Positions 7,210 to 14,157 of a DNA stretch of 14,496 nucleotides are shown one piece after another. The notes under the pieces are model-generated. The model worked only from the letters and a program-made list of their open reading frames with translations, was not told the origin of the DNA and made no database searches. Position 1 is the stretch's first letter, and each line of letters starts with the position of its first letter. Both the position numbers and the translations under genes were made by a program. The stretch spans positions 1 through 14,496 of the forward strand of contig CANHCD010000016.1 in assembly GCA_947458795.1 (NCBI GenBank), written 5' to 3'. The DNA is from Cyclobacteriaceae bacterium (GTDB taxonomy: Bacteria > Bacteroidota > Bacteroidia > Cytophagales > Cyclobacteriaceae).

Positions 7210-8295
7210 TTGAAATCTAACTCACCCATCTTCCTATACCTAGCTATTGCACTCTTGCTTGGCTTGATTTACACTATTCCAGCTGGCTTTCAGGTAGGAA
7301 CAGGCTTAATTGCTGTTGGCTTCTTTCTTTTTCTCGGCCTTTATTTTCGTGCAAATGAGCATCTGAAAGGCTTTTCTTTTTCGGTTGTCATATTCGCAGT
7401 CGTAGCCTTGGCGATGTTTTTTCCACTGTATTTCCAGGAAATCAACGGCTTTAAGCTTACTCAATTGATTAATCCGCTGATTCAAATGATCATGTTTGGG
7501 ATGGGGGCTACACTTAGCTGGAAGGATTTTGCGGCAGTTGCCCAAAGCCCCAAATCAGTCGCTATTGGGGTTTCGGCACAATTTGCCATCATGCCTTTGG
7601 TTGGGTTTGGATTAGCCAAACTTAGTGGACTTGAGCCTGAAGTTGCCGCTGGGATTATATTGGTTGGCTGTGCTCCTGGAGGAACTGCCTCCAATGTGAT
7701 CGCTTTCTTAGCCCGTGCCAATGTGGCTTTATCAGTGACACTTACTACCATTTCAACCCTTCTTGCCCCCTTTTTAATGCCTGTCTTGATGAAATTACTG
7801 GCAGGACAATTCATTGAGATTGACCTTCTCAAAATGATGTGGGATATTTTTAAAATCATCTTGTTGCCAGTAGGAGCTGGTTTACTCGTACATCAGCTGC
7901 TTGGTAAAAATTCGGGATGGATTGAAAAACTTCTTCCACTAGTTTCCATGCTCGGTATTGCATTGATTATTTTGGTGATTACTGCAGCAGGAAGAGATAG
8001 CCTTTTGGCGATGGGGCCAATTTTAATTTTGATTGTATTTCTACATAATGTGATGGGATATAGTTTAGGCTATGCATTAGCCCGATTGTTGGGTCTCGGT
8101 GAACAGGATGCTCGCACTATTTCCATTGAGGTTGGGATGCAAAATGCCGGATTAGCTTCAGGACTTTCTAATATTATGGGAAAAATTACGACGCTAGGCT
8201 TAGCTCCAGCAGTGTTTGGACCCATGCAGAATATTACTGGATCAGTTCTGGCGGCCTTTTGGGGCCGAAGAAAAAAAGGGGTTGAACCTAGTTGA
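7210..8295 (+). CDS. Bile acid:sodium symporter (BASS) family transporter
   Basis: This 361-residue inner-membrane protein is made almost entirely of hydrophobic helices. It carries the two BASS hallmarks: the broken-helix region GCAPGGTASNVIAFLARA (residues 153-170) and EVGMQNAGLA (307-316). Family members move organic anions with sodium, including bile acids, pyruvate and pantoate/2-oxo acids. The chosen start is TTG at 7210. No in-frame ATG lies upstream, and the first internal in-frame ATG (7411) would remove the first two hydrophobic helices. The gene lies 84 bp after the dehydratase operon, beyond a terminator, on the same strand. That makes import of an operon product or substrate attractive but unproven. 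No obvious promoter was found in the short gap. Its stop overlaps the stop of the convergent SGNH gene by 8 bp. Confidence 0.88.
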   Translation: MKSNSPIFLYLAIALLLGLIYTIPAGFQVGTGLIAVGFFLFLGLYFRANEHLKGFSFSVVIFAVVALAMFFPLYFQEINGFKLTQLINPLIQMIMFGMGATLSWKDFAAVAQSPKSVAIGVSAQFAIMPLVGFGLAKLSGLEPEVAAGIILVGCAPGGTASNVIAFLARANVALSVTLTTISTLLAPFLMPVLMKLLAGQFIEIDLLKMMWDIFKIILLPVGAGLLVHQLLGKNSGWIEKLLPLVSMLGIALIILVITAAGRDSLLAMGPILILIVFLHNVMGYSLGYALARLLGLGEQDARTISIEVGMQNAGLASGLSNIMGKITTLGLAPAVFGPMQNITGSVLAAFWGRRKKGVEPS

Positions 8296-8938
8296 AATAG
8301 GACTTAAAAATTCCATTCCATAGGATGTAGCCAGCTTCATTTAAATGAAGCTGGTCTTTAATGTAGAGTTCGGGTCTGGCATTTCCATCTGAATCGGTCA
8401 AGGCTGCCCAAGTATCAATAAAGCTTACTCCCTCTTTACGTTGACTGTATTTTTCCAATTGCTGGTTGAAAGACTGGTAAAGGTCTTTCTTTGCCCAGCG
8501 AGATGGGCTGGGTTTAGCGCCAATGAGGTAAATTTTTGCATTGGGTACAGCTAGTTGAATCCGTGTGACAATTCGATCCAAACTAGCCAAGATTTCTTCG
8601 GGAGCTACATCTGCCCAGAGGTCGTTGTCTCCTTCATAAATAAATACTCGCTTGGGATCAAATTTTAGAACTAATGGAAAAAGGTAGCGCTCCAGGTCCG
8701 CAGCCTTTGAACCTCCAAAACCGGTATTGAGGATTACTTCTCTTCCACTGATCTCTGTAAGGCTTCGCCACATTCGAATGGTGGAACTGCCAGTGACTAC
8801 AGTTGTTCCAGGGTCCCAACCTAGGCTGTCTACCTGCGCACTTAGCCTTCGCACCTCTTGTTCAAAGGGGTGTTGTTGGGCAAAGCTTGTGCTCAAGAAG
8901 CTTAGAAAAACTAGAACTAGAAAAATGAATTTTTTCAT
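8288..8938 (-). CDS. Secreted SGNH/GDSL-type hydrolase
   Basis: This 216-residue protein has a Sec signal (MKKFIFLVLVFLSFLSTSFA, cleavage likely after residue 20). The four SGNH blocks are in order: block I GSST with probable nucleophile Ser52, block II NTGFGG with Gly73, block III GDND with Asn105, and block V DQLH with Asp195 and His198. The family comprises small esterases, acetyl esterases and lysophospholipases that act on acyl groups of lipids or carbohydrates. Length fits a single-domain member. The start is ATG at 8938; a TTG one codon upstream (8941) is a less likely alternative. Its 3' end overlaps the BASS gene tail-to-tail. A periplasmic or extracellular deacetylase/esterase role is likely; the substrate is not deducible. 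Confidence 0.92.
   Translation of the reverse strand: MKKFIFLVLVFLSFLSTSFAQQHPFEQEVRRLSAQVDSLGWDPGTTVVTGSSTIRMWRSLTEISGREVILNTGFGGSKAADLERYLFPLVLKFDPKRVFIYEGDNDLWADVAPEEILASLDRIVTRIQLAVPNAKIYLIGAKPSPSRWAKKDLYQSFNQQLEKYSQRKEGVSFIDTWAALTDSDGNARPELYIKDQLHLNEAGYILWNGIFKSYFN
8331..8354. repeat. 24-bp perfect palindrome inside the SGNH gene
   Basis: Positions 8331-8342 (CCAGCTTCATTT) are followed immediately by their exact reverse complement at 8343-8354. The palindrome lies in the coding sequence and encodes the catalytic block V (DQLHLNEAG). In either transcript it can fold into a long stem with a minimal loop. It is the only strong hairpin near the end of the convergent BASS gene, 36 bp past that stop, but no T run follows it. 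Confidence 0.6.
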
Positions 8939-8942
8939 CAAT

Positions 8943-8971
8943 CAAACCTACTAAAAATTAGTGAGTCAAAA
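8943..8971 (-). promoter_or_regulatory. Candidate promoter of the SGNH hydrolase gene
   Basis: On the minus strand a TTTTG (8967-8971) is followed after 16 nt by TAGGTTTG (8943-8950), an exact match to the Bacteroidota -7 element TAnnTTTG. The -7 box ends only 4 nt before the ATG at 8938. If it is used, the transcript would be leaderless or nearly so. Confidence 0.45.
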
Positions 8972-9013
8972 TCGATCATTTTTTTGAACGATACTGAACA
9001 TTTTTCAGGCTTG

Positions 9014-9049
9014 TGTCCGTTTAATGCTAGTGTGGACAAAACCGGTTTT
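9014..9049. repeat. Inverted repeat and palindrome in the SGNH/DUF4407 spacer
   Basis: TGTCC (9014-9018) is mirrored by GGACA (9034-9038), directly abutting the perfect 12-bp palindrome AAAACCGGTTTT (9038-9049). The arrangement lies between divergent genes and could be a protein-binding site. The short arms make chance occurrence possible. Confidence 0.25.
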
Positions 9050-9167
9050 CTGCCATTTTTCTTGATTAAGGCTTGTTTGCAAATGAATTCGCCCAAAATC
9101 CATTCCATGTAAATTTTTGGTCGCGTTTTCGCTTCATTCAAAAAAGACTTCTAAAACTATCCAATTC

Positions 9168-10295
9168 ATGCAGGTACTTACTCGATTTTTCTGGTTTTGC
9201 AGTGGTGCAAATTTCTCCATCCTCCAGAAAGTACCCACCGAGTCCAATAAATACCTTGGAATCGGTGCAACGGTGTTTTTTACTGGGGTGTTTGCGGCTC
9301 TGGCTGGATTTTATGCACTTTACACCGTTTTTCAATCCTGGGGAATCGCGCTGATTTTTGCCTTGCTCTGGGGAGCGATGATCTTCAATTTGGATCGATT
9401 TATCGTTTCCAGCATGCGCAAAAAGGAGCAAGGCTGGTCGGAGTGGAAGCTAGCCCTTCCTAGATTGGTCTTGGCCCTGCTTCTTGCGTTCGTGATTTCA
9501 AAACCCTTGGAGTTGAAACTATTTGAGCGGGAGATCAATCGCAAGTTGGATGAGCAGAAGATCGCTTTTATCAAGCAATCCAAGGATAGCTTGGCCAAGG
9601 GATTTCCTGAAATCCAAGCCTTGGAAGGAGAGAAGGAAGGACTAAAAGAAGAAGAAAAACAGGCCCGGGGTTACCGGGACAAGTTGCAGGAGGAGTACGA
9701 TGCAGAGCGATTTGGAGAAAAAACAGCCAGTACGAGCGGGAAGGTCGGATTGGGAACGAATGCCAAGAAAAAGGAGCAGCAGTTGGATGCGGCTCAAGAG
9801 GACTTGAATGCGCTTTCTATCCGAAATGAGGCGCGAATCCAGGAATTGGATGTCCAAATCGAAGGGTTCCGAGCCAAGCGGGAAGCGGAGTTTGAGAAGC
9901 AGGTGCCCGGCATCAATGGTTTCGATGGATTTGCAGCTCGAATGGACGGATTGGCCAAGCTTACTGAGGAAAGTGAGGCCATGGCTACTGCAGAACTGTT
10001 TTTGGTGTTGCTCTTTATAGCGATTGAAACTGCCCCAATTTTTATCAAGTTAATTTCTTCCCGTGGACCCTACGACGAGTTGTTGGAGCTACATGAAGAT
10101 CAGGTTAAACTGTACAAGCAGGAAAAATGGAAGCGCTCGAGTGGGGAGTCAGAAGCTCGCCTCAGCTACTTCAAATCTACCCACTTTTATGCATCGGAAT
10201 TGGCTGCTGCTTCCACCAATGCGGAAAACGAGCAGAAATCTGAATTGGGTAAAAAAAAGGGCTATTGGAAAGATGGAGAATCGCTAGCCTGTTAA
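9168..10295 (+). CDS. DUF4407 family membrane protein with long coiled coil
   Basis: This 375-residue protein has no established function. The N-terminal part has two close hydrophobic segments (about 31-52 and 57-75), the conserved NLDRFIVSS motif (74-82), and a third helix at about 96-111. A highly charged region (about 115-270) rich in Glu, Lys and Gln has strong coiled-coil character. A fourth hydrophobic helix with FIAIETAPIFIKL (about 276-297) is followed by SRGPYDELLELHEDQ and a hydrophilic tail. These features are typical of DUF4407, which is frequent in Bacteroidota. The start is ATG at 9168, the first in-frame ATG, just before the conserved FWFCSGAN; an in-frame TTG at 9117 would add 17 residues that do not look like family sequence. 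An A8 run (10251-10258) lies 13 codons before the stop, so the extreme C-terminus is exposed to slippage. It stands alone. Confidence 0.88.
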   Translation: MQVLTRFFWFCSGANFSILQKVPTESNKYLGIGATVFFTGVFAALAGFYALYTVFQSWGIALIFALLWGAMIFNLDRFIVSSMRKKEQGWSEWKLALPRLVLALLLAFVISKPLELKLFEREINRKLDEQKIAFIKQSKDSLAKGFPEIQALEGEKEGLKEEEKQARGYRDKLQEEYDAERFGEKTASTSGKVGLGTNAKKKEQQLDAAQEDLNALSIRNEARIQELDVQIEGFRAKREAEFEKQVPGINGFDGFAARMDGLAKLTEESEAMATAELFLVLLFIAIETAPIFIKLISSRGPYDELLELHEDQVKLYKQEKWKRSSGESEARLSYFKSTHFYASELAAASTNAENEQKSELGKKKGYWKDGESLAC

Positions 10296-10397
10296 ATTTG
10301 ATTACCCGCTTTTTCACCACTAACCAGAGAAAAAAAGGTTTGAGGTTCAATTAGGTGAGCTGTGGACCGTTGATCGTCAGCCTTTTACATTTTTAAA

Positions 10398-11117
10398 TCA
10401 CATAAAAAACTGTTCCAACACATCTCCTACAAAGTAGGCCACTACTGCCGCCAAAAGCCCTAAGAGTACGGTTTCTGATATTCCTCTAAGGGCAGAGGTT
10501 TGGTTGACAGCACTCTTGAGCCATCCCACTAAAAAGAAGGCGAGGCCAGTGAGTAAACTAGTCCAGAAAAAGAGGTTGATCGGGGTAGGAAAGAAAAAGT
10601 TCCAGAGGTACACCGTAAGGGGAATAAGTCCTACAAGTAGAAAGGAAGCAAAGGTGGCTGTTCCAATCTTTAAAGGGCTTTTGTGGTCACGCATCATGCC
10701 TAACTCATCCTTCATCATCTCGTCTACCCAGAGTTTCTTGTCTGCGCAGATGTGGTCCACTACCTGTTGCAGCAGTTCTCCTTTAAAACCCTTGGCAGCA
10801 TAGATCTCTTCGATCTCGGCACGTTCGATCTCTGGGAGATTTTCAATTTCCCAGTATTCAATCTTTTCGTGTTTGTCGTAGGTGTCGCGCTCACTTTTGG
10901 CGGCTAGGTAGGCGCCTACGGACATGGAAAATCCATCTGCAAGCAGGTTGGCAAAGCCTAAGATTAGGAGGATTCCTGTGTCCAAATTGGCTCCAAATCC
11001 CCCCGCCACGACGGCAAAGGTGGTCACGGCCCCATCGATTCCTCCATATACAAACTCTTTGAGGTAATCTTGGAGTTTGCCGAATTTAGAATTTTCGAGG
11101 TGGATTTCTGATTCCAT
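10398..11117 (-). CDS. VIT1/CCC1-family iron/manganese transporter
   Basis: This 239-residue inner-membrane protein belongs to the vacuolar iron transporter family, which exports or sequesters Fe2+/Mn2+, usually by proton exchange. The first helix holds FVYGGIDGAVTTFAVVAGG (residues 22-40) with the conserved Asp28 and Gly-rich pattern. Helix 2 has LADGFSMSVGAYLAAKSERD features with Met65 and Tyr70. A soluble acidic helical insertion follows (about 88-146: PEIERAEIEEIY, then KDELGMMRD), corresponding to the cytoplasmic metal-binding domain. Three more hydrophobic segments occur at about 151-172, 180-200 and 214-230. Length is close to normal, without the fused ferritin-like domain of some homologs. 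It is convergent with the DUF4407 gene across a 102-bp gap with no clear terminator. It has its own probable promoter upstream. Confidence 0.92.
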   Translation of the reverse strand: MESEIHLENSKFGKLQDYLKEFVYGGIDGAVTTFAVVAGGFGANLDTGILLILGFANLLADGFSMSVGAYLAAKSERDTYDKHEKIEYWEIENLPEIERAEIEEIYAAKGFKGELLQQVVDHICADKKLWVDEMMKDELGMMRDHKSPLKIGTATFASFLLVGLIPLTVYLWNFFFPTPINLFFWTSLLTGLAFFLVGWLKSAVNQTSALRGISETVLLGLLAAVVAYFVGDVLEQFFM

Positions 11118-11135
11118 GGGGGTTTTGCGCGGGTT

Positions 11136-11163
11136 TAAAACTAAAAATAGAAATTAAATCCAA
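11136..11163 (-). promoter_or_regulatory. Candidate promoter of the VIT1-like gene
   Basis: On the minus strand TTG (11161-11163) is followed by 17 nt and then TAGTTTTA (11136-11143), matching TTG-N17-TAnnTTTG except for the last base. The element ends 18 bp before the ATG, giving a short leader. No metal-responsive operator was recognised. Confidence 0.45.
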
Positions 11164-11414
11164 TAGTTTATTTCTTAACGGATGATTTGCCTTCCTTCCT
11201 CAGCTTTTCAATTGCCATAAAGGATAGATTGCCACGTTAACTTTTTGCTAGATCCAAAAGTGATTGAAATTTTATTTGGAAAATCTTTTCTGAAATTTTG
11301 ATAAATACAATCGATTGCATAGGTTTAGAAAACTTTAACGCAAAGAATTAGTGCTCAACCCAGCATTTTGCAGAAGTTTATATGGTTTTAATCCATTAAC
11401 AATAACCCTAAAAC

Positions 11415-11448
11415 AGGAGTCAGTTTTCAAGAACTGGCTCCTTTTTTT
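11415..11448 (+). terminator. Orphan intrinsic terminator, plus strand
   Basis: An 11-bp stem with one G-T wobble (AGGAGTCAGTT at 11415-11425 with AACTGGCTCCT at 11432-11442) has a 6-nt loop and is followed by T7. No plus-strand ORF longer than a few codons ends near it, and the nearest upstream gene is on the minus strand. It may terminate a small non-coding RNA or be a remnant of a lost gene. Confidence 0.75.
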
Positions 11449-11590
11449 ATTAAAAAAATCTTTACAATTCATAAAAATTGTAAAAGGTGGTTTAAAAACG
11501 GCTCGATTTTTATGAAATAAATGTAAAAAGTCATGATTTAGGTTTTTTCTATTTTTTAAAACTCAGTTTCAGAAGATTTGGATTTGGGTG

Positions 11591-11628
11591 AAAAAAAGAA
11601 AAAAACCTTCACGAAAATTTCGTGAAGG
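11591..11628 (-). terminator. Intrinsic terminator, minus strand
   Basis: A perfect 10-bp stem (11606-11615 with 11619-11628) has a 3-nt loop. On the minus strand it is followed directly by U7-C-U7, because 11591-11605 on the plus strand is A-rich. It lies 32 bp beyond the stop of the possible small minus-strand ORF at 11660-11779 and is the main reason to consider that ORF real. Confidence 0.8.
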
Positions 11629-11659
11629 CTTTCGAGTCAAATCAACCAGATAACCGACT

Positions 11660-11779
11660 TTAAGTAGTTGGAATCTTCTTTTTCGCTAGGTAAAAGCCCA
11701 ATCTTTGGGACTCCTCTTCAACAGGAGTTGATTTTTTATACCCATTCGCATCAAGATTTTCTCCAAAAAGAAGCCTCAC
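11660..11779 (-). CDS. Possible 39-residue ORF or gene remnant
   Basis: On the minus strand a GTG at 11779 opens a 39-codon frame ending in TAA (11660-11662). The product begins VRLLFGENLDANGYKKS and ends GFYLAKKKIPTT. It is hydrophilic and protein-like in composition, with an acidic PVEEES stretch and a basic tail. The frame continues upstream of GTG for seven codons to a TAG, with no ATG. An AGGG lies 10 nt upstream of the GTG and could serve as a ribosome-binding site. A strong terminator follows. It may be a small gene with a GTG start, or the 3' end of a degraded gene. I do not recognise the sequence. Confidence 0.3.
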   Translation of the reverse strand: MRLLFGENLDANGYKKSTPVEEESQRLGFYLAKKKIPTT

Positions 11780-11836
11780 CTTTTCATTCCCTGTGTCTTT
11801 CTAGACGCTAGAGTTCCTTTTTCCAGGGATGAGGTT

Positions 11837-11938
11837 AGGATAGTTAATGAGTTAATAAAAACAACTAATTAAATAAATAATAAAAAAAATAGTAAAAAAT
11901 CTTTTTTAAATTAAAATAAATAAATTAAGTTTCTCCCA
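11837..11938. other. Extremely AT-rich block upstream of the lipoprotein gene
   Basis: About 100 bp consist almost wholly of A and T, with runs such as A8 and T6. It ends about 90 bp before the lipoprotein start. It could act as an UP-like or curved promoter-distal element, or be non-functional. No ORF and no clear -33/-7 pair are seen inside it. Confidence 0.5.
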
Positions 11939-12029
11939 TATTGACAATTATTCCAGGCATATTTCAGAGGCTGGCCCCCTCCATTCATGACTCATTTTTT
12001 CTAATCCTTTACTTTTTAACTTAAAACAC

Positions 12030-13439
12030 ATGAAACGAAATCGATCACATTTCTCAAGAATTCTTTTTCTCGGCCCCTTACTTTTTAGCGCCTGCCTTCC
12101 CAAAGAAGAGTTACAATTGACCCAGGCAGATCCGCTATGGACGCAAACGCTTCCACTTGACGAATGGCAGCAGGTGGAAACAGCCAAAGAATTCTCACAA
12201 CTGCTCGGCGAGGTAATGCAAGACAAAGAAGCGCGGGTCACCCTCAGTGCCCACATTCAGCAGTACGATGACTTCGGGGATGCAGTTTCCCTAGCAACCT
12301 TGCTTGGAGATAAGCAAACCATGCCTCCTTCGGAACTCGCTACTTTAAGTCGTGTAAGAAATACTATTTCCTCGCGGACAGGGGCAAACCCCTTTCGGGA
12401 AGCCCTTCTTCAGCATTCCTTGGAACGTTTGGATGCCTTTCCTTTTTTAGAAAGGGGGTTGGAGACCTTTCGTGATCGGCCCGAGCGTGCACAACAACGC
12501 GTATCCCTTCAAGAGGAGCTGATCACGTTTTTTGCAAGCCAAGGACTGGTGATTCACTTCCCTTACGAGGAACGGTTCAATTGGCAGACCTATGCTGGAT
12601 CAATCACGACCACCTACGATCCGATTATTCGAGAAGACTGGAACGAAGGGTTTTTGTATTCGCTTACAGGAGGTAATTCCAAAGGTAGTTTGGTGCCTTT
12701 TGTGGACGATGAATATTCGCTTGATCATGCGACACTGGTGGTGACCTACCTCGACGAGGATTTTAACGAGATGAATACTACCCCTCCAGTTCCTGAGCTT
12801 CCTACCCCCGCTGCCGATGCTGTGATCTTGAATTACAACGTCAACCATACCTCTATCTCGCAAGCGGATATTCTATTTTCTACAATTCCGGAGGTGAAAC
12901 TGACCAAAAGAGATTACATAGGCTTATTTGGTAGGATTGTCAAGGTACGGTTGTATAGAGGTTCTAGTAAGGTAAAGGTCAATTTTGATGGTACAGTTGC
13001 TGCTGGAGTGGATGGCGATACCTACCGTTACGATTTAATAAAGTTTTCGAAAGATGATATCAAATTAGAAAGATGGAAGACTGTCAATATCCAATTTGAC
13101 CCAGACTGGGACATGACTGAAAACAGCCAGCAATTTTTCCTTTTTACGGAGCACAACTTGACTGGAAAGGCAAAAGCAAATGCTGGAGTCAAAGTGGGGT
13201 ATGATTTTATAAAAAAGGAACCCACTGCTGAAGCTACGGCCTCTGTCAACTTAGAAGTGGAATCTGAAAGCTCTCGCTTTAGGGTCAATACGGAGTTGTC
13301 TCGAAGATCAGTTTTGGCCTATGTAGTAGGAGCTACAGACCATGGAGTCCGTACCCGAAATGGCATCGAGTACAATGTTAAAAATGTTGGACTCCTACAT
13401 TTTTATTTCGAACACAGATTTACGGACATTCCCGACTAA
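12030..13439 (+). CDS. Predicted lipoprotein of unknown function
   Basis: This 469-residue protein has a short basic N-terminus, a hydrophobic core and a lipobox-like FSAC with Cys22, so it is probably a lipid-anchored envelope protein. Residues ~25-170 are polar and look helical, with many Glu/Gln/Arg and a segment around RERAQQRVSLQEE-type sequence. From ~180 onward the sequence looks beta-rich, with alternating patterns such as KVKVNFDG and KAKANAGVKVGYDF, ending in HFYFEHRFTDIPD. A Pro-rich linker (TTPPVPELPTPAAD) lies near residue 255. I recognise no family. The stop is 41 bp before the next gene, so the two form a transcription unit. The last 31 codons are duplicated downstream at 14196-14291. 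The ATG at 12030 gives a clean signal sequence. Confidence 0.8.
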   Translation: MKRNRSHFSRILFLGPLLFSACLPKEELQLTQADPLWTQTLPLDEWQQVETAKEFSQLLGEVMQDKEARVTLSAHIQQYDDFGDAVSLATLLGDKQTMPPSELATLSRVRNTISSRTGANPFREALLQHSLERLDAFPFLERGLETFRDRPERAQQRVSLQEELITFFASQGLVIHFPYEERFNWQTYAGSITTTYDPIIREDWNEGFLYSLTGGNSKGSLVPFVDDEYSLDHATLVVTYLDEDFNEMNTTPPVPELPTPAADAVILNYNVNHTSISQADILFSTIPEVKLTKRDYIGLFGRIVKVRLYRGSSKVKVNFDGTVAAGVDGDTYRYDLIKFSKDDIKLERWKTVNIQFDPDWDMTENSQQFFLFTEHNLTGKAKANAGVKVGYDFIKKEPTAEATASVNLEVESESSRFRVNTELSRRSVLAYVVGATDHGVRTRNGIEYNVKNVGLLHFYFEHRFTDIPD

Positions 13440-13480
13440 GTCTTTCTGACTTCATTTTTAAAACTATAACTCCTAATTCT

Positions 13481-14140
13481 ATGAAAAATGCAACCTGGAT
13501 GGCACTCATCTTATTTCTGTCCTTTCCACCTGCAATGGCCCAAAAGTTAGATTCTATTTTGTCTAAATCTACCCTGAGCTTTAATTATGGGTTATCCCAT
13601 GATTTCTTTGCTTGCTGTGTGGATACAAACGATAAGTTGCCAATCGTAAGCTTTAATAATCGAAGCGAGATCGGAGAGGCGTTTGGTTTTGAATATGGGT
13701 ATCGACCAGAGGGGAAAAATGAGTACGGATTTGGATTTTCCAAGGATGTCAATTACCGGGACTTTACTGTTGTTAAACAAACATCTTTCGCTTTGGTAAA
13801 TTTTGATGACTATCGAATACGAGGAACAAAAAATTTCCATTACCTGCTTTACAAGCGGCATTTTATTGAAGAGAAGTTGATTGGTACAGCTGGAATTTAC
13901 AACCTAAGGTATCGAGATCCTTATGTGGAAATTATAGGAAACTCAGACCAAACTATAGTCACATTAAGTGATGAAGTTGTAGTAATTGATTACGGAGTTT
14001 TTGCAGGACTTGAATACTACCACTCCCTTCGCGAAAACTTCCAAATTGGATTACGCACGCGTCTATTCTACACGCAGGGCTATGACGAGTCTTTCGAGAG
14101 TTTTGAATTGACTCCAGTGCTTCGGTTTAGGTTGAAATAA
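13481..14140 (+). CDS. Small exported protein, possible outer-membrane beta-barrel (copy B)
   Basis: This 219-residue protein has a clear Sec signal (cleavage likely after AMA, residues 18-20). The mature part is rich in aromatic residues and alternating polar/non-polar strands: LSFNYGLSHDF, FGFEYGYRPE, EYGFGFS, LEYYHSLRENFQIGLRTRLF, and a final FELTPVLRFRLK. This resembles small outer-membrane barrel proteins, but no family was identified. It carries adjacent Cys45-Cys46, absent from the neighbouring copy. It sits 41 bp after the lipoprotein gene and is followed by a terminator, so the pair is a two-gene unit. A homologous gene begins at 14333, exactly 852 bp downstream. Confidence 0.82.
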   Translation: MKNATWMALILFLSFPPAMAQKLDSILSKSTLSFNYGLSHDFFACCVDTNDKLPIVSFNNRSEIGEAFGFEYGYRPEGKNEYGFGFSKDVNYRDFTVVKQTSFALVNFDDYRIRGTKNFHYLLYKRHFIEEKLIGTAGIYNLRYRDPYVEIIGNSDQTIVTLSDEVVVIDYGVFAGLEYYHSLRENFQIGLRTRLFYTQGYDESFESFELTPVLRFRLK

Positions 14141-14157
14141 GGGAGATGTTTTGAATG

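Larger units (their letters stand above)
11118..12029. other. 912-bp intergenic region without a confirmed gene
   Basis: From left to right it holds the VIT1-like promoter, about 250 bp of unassigned AT-rich sequence, an orphan plus-strand terminator (11415-11448), an AT-only hairpin (11461-11484), a minus-strand terminator (11591-11628) following a possible 39-codon ORF (11660-11779), and an extremely AT-rich block (11837-11938) before the lipoprotein gene. The presence of two terminators pointing out of apparently gene-free DNA is unexpected. Confidence 0.7.

Noticed and set aside
2393..8295. Polysaccharide utilisation locus interpretation
   Set aside because: No SusC/SusD pair, glycoside hydrolase, polysaccharide lyase or regulator is encoded in the window; only sugar-acid type enzymes and a transporter are present.
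8939..8941. TTG start one codon before the SGNH ATG
   Set aside because: The adjacent ATG gives a standard signal peptide and is the better start.
9117..9167. TTG-initiated N-terminal extension of the DUF4407 gene
   Set aside because: The extra 17 residues are not family-like; the ATG at 9168 sits directly before the conserved N-terminal motif.
11461..11484. AT-only 9-bp hairpin just after the orphan terminator
   Set aside because: The stem is almost all A/T in an AT-rich spacer. On the minus strand a T run follows, but stability would be low and no minus-strand gene needs it.
11710..11737. Short hairpin followed by T6 on the plus strand
   Set aside because: The stem is only 6-7 bp, and the region reads as the possible minus-strand ORF; too weak to call a terminator.
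11941..11967. TTGACA followed by TATTTCAG as promoter of the lipoprotein gene
   Set aside because: Spacing and -7 box fit neither the E. coli nor the Bacteroidota consensus well (two mismatches in TAnnTTTG, spacer 16 nt); in such AT-rich DNA this is likely chance.
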